Positions 62,906 through 64,000 of a stretch of 64,000 nucleotides of DNA are shown here, piece after piece. Every line of letters starts with the position of its first letter. The first letter of the stretch is position 1. The notes under the pieces are model-generated. The model had not been told where the DNA came from. It saw nothing but the letters and a program-made list of their open reading frames with translations, and ran no database searches. A program made the position numbers and the translations under genes. Location: the NCBI RefSeq assembly GCF_009882915.1, contig NZ_WTUW01000002.1, positions 1,330,895-1,394,894 of the forward strand, in the 5' to 3' direction. This stretch comes from Sneathiella litorea (GTDB lineage: Bacteria > Pseudomonadota > Alphaproteobacteria > Sneathiellales > Sneathiellaceae).

Positions 62906-63712
62906 TCAGTCGTCGCCCTTACCGAGCAACTCAGTGACTCCAATTAAATAACCCTCGAGCCCCATTAGAGCGACGAGATGCATGACTTCGATGATCTCGT
63001 CGCGATGCGCTCCTGCTTTGAGCGCGTTTCGAATATGAAGCCTTAATCCAGCTTCGTAGTTGTGCGAGGCTGAAGAATCTATGGCGATAAAGATCAGCTC
63101 CCGTTCACGCGGCGTTAAGCTTCGCGATTGCCATGGAGCAACCGAAAGCGTTGACTGCGCTATAAAATAGTCCGGCATTAAACGGGCAAGGGTTTCTCTA
63201 TCCGAATGCCAGAATCCACGCTTTTCTAAAAATTCCTTTTTGATTACCGCCATATCCTCCCGCATATCGGGAAGAACGTCATCGGACGCAGAATGTGATT
63301 GAAGTTCATCAACCAAAATAGACCCCGAAAAATAGAGCGCATGATTGGCCTGCCCAACGATGGAGATCAACACATCGATCACATCTTCTTCGCTTGCACC
63401 AGCTGAACAGGCGCGGCGAATATGGCGCTTCATGGCTGTTTCGTTGACTGACGATGCAGAGGCATGAACACCAAGCAGCACAAGTTCCTTCAACCGGGGC
63501 GAAAGTAACGGTGCGTCCATTGCGCTTTGCCAAAAAGCTTCTGCGGCTCCATGATTGGAGGGAGCTTTTTCCCTTAGTTTTTCGACTATAACGGGATCTC
63601 CAATGGCATTGTTAAGATCTAACGTCTCACCTTTAGGCATCGCGTTCTCGCTTTTCTCTAGTTTGGGTACAAAGGAAATTAGTTGTTTAGTTTTTTTTGA
63701 AACATGACCCAT
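62906..63712 (-). CDS. Double-domain carboxymuconolactone-decarboxylase-family protein
   Basis: About 268 residues with two CMD/AhpD-like helical domains: residues about 60-135 (LVLLGVHASASSVNETAMKRHIRRA ... EEDVIDVLISI) and 190-265 (LIFIAIDSSASHNYEAGLRLHIRNALKAG ... DEIIEVMHL). The AhpD Cys-x-x-Cys is absent, so peroxidase partnership is unlikely; a decarboxylase or binding role remains possible. ATG at 63712 follows GGAGAG; ATG at 63799 lacks a site, and ATG near 63640 is a weaker option. Confidence 0.82.
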   Translation of the reverse strand: MGHVSKKTKQLISFVPKLEKSENAMPKGETLDLNNAIGDPVIVEKLREKAPSNHGAAEAFWQSAMDAPLLSPRLKELVLLGVHASASSVNETAMKRHIRRACSAGASEEDVIDVLISIVGQANHALYFSGSILVDELQSHSASDDVLPDMREDMAVIKKEFLEKRGFWHSDRETLARLMPDYFIAQSTLSVAPWQSRSLTPRERELIFIAIDSSASHNYEAGLRLHIRNALKAGAHRDEIIEVMHLVALMGLEGYLIGVTELLGKGDD

Positions 63713-64000
63713 TACGCTCTCCGTCACAGTAGCACGGGCAGCTCGCAACTGCAGGTATGTCAAATGGCAAGAACTTTTGCGTGCGGCGCATAAGTACATT
63801 TTCGGTCGTCAATTACTATGTAGCTTCACGACGGTCCGCATGCTGTTTTCCACTTAGAAGTGCGGTAAGTTTAAACAACTGATTTCTGTTTTTTTGTACA
63901 CAGCCGCTTGAGAAAGTGTGAATATCAACAGTATTGAAGCCTTCTGCATCAGCGTACCCATAGCTACACGCTCTTATGAAGAATAGTGGGAATGAATGAC

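Noticed and set aside
1-64000. Prophage, CRISPR array or origin of replication
   Set aside because: No phage structural or integrase genes, no regularly spaced identical repeats with spacers, and no DnaA-box cluster were seen.

Overview
The window comes from an alphaproteobacterium of moderate G+C, probably free-living and perhaps marine. This is inferred from the tRNA-Phe type, the many periplasmic-binding-protein transporters (two TRAP, one TTT, four ABC), the sigma-54 and LysR/GntR-FCD regulators, and a Zur-type box. No rRNA, intact tRNA, CRISPR array, integrase or phage structural gene is visible. It reads as a patchwork of small catabolic and uptake cassettes. Three decayed tRNA-Phe 3' ends (about 171-225, 28056-28110, 52069-52124) and two wrecks of IS6-family transposase genes (34.4-34.9 kb and 43.6 kb) mark repeated insertion events.

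Layout. 0.35-7.1 kb (minus): a TRAP uptake operon with HAD, CobW-type GTPase and YtcJ-like amidohydrolase, divergent from a GntR/FCD regulator. 8.2-14.4 kb (minus): aldehyde dehydrogenase, OMP-decarboxylase-like protein, PRPP synthetase, PncC-like amidase, NadC-like phosphoribosyltransferase and an amidohydrolase, divergent from a PsuG-like C-glycosidase at 14.7 kb. 15.95-20.6 kb: TctCBA transporter, LysR regulator and orphan PxpA; the tctC and pxpA promoters carry the same two-box element with identical 32-bp spacing. 21 kb: secreted LpqC-like esterase. 22-27.9 kb: PAS-AAA+ sigma-54 activator facing a cyanate transporter and cyanase operon with a textbook -24/-12 promoter. 28.4-34.2 kb: LysR, nitrate/sulfonate-type ABC transporter, formamidase-like hydrolase, MDR dehydrogenase. 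35-43.5 kb: acyl-CoA ligase, crotonase, polyamine-type ABC transporter, TetR and amidohydrolase, bracketed by IS6 remnants. 43.9-47.3 kb: phosphonate-type ABC transporter without C-P lyase. 47.8-51.9 kb: Zur-type zinc locus (ZnuA-like, His-rich outer-membrane barrel, DUF1007, NicO permease) without ZnuBC. 52.4-63.7 kb: VOC protein, thioesterase, three SDRs, a TRAP system with divergent binding-protein and permease genes, LysR, acetoacetate-decarboxylase-like and CMD-family proteins.

The strongest candidate for an undescribed system is 8.2-15.6 kb. A ribose-5-phosphate-releasing C-glycosidase homolog, PRPP synthetase, a NadC homolog with a changed substrate-site motif, a PncC homolog and an OMPDC homolog sit together with amidohydrolase, aldehyde dehydrogenase and TRAP genes, without the usual partners for NAD or pyrimidine synthesis. 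I infer a pathway that attaches a phosphoribosyl handle to a heterocyclic carboxylate, processes the ribotide, and recycles ribose-5-phosphate. A second window-wide pattern is that all eight solute-binding-protein genes are followed within 13-55 nt by an RNA hairpin, sometimes inside the coding region of the next transporter gene.
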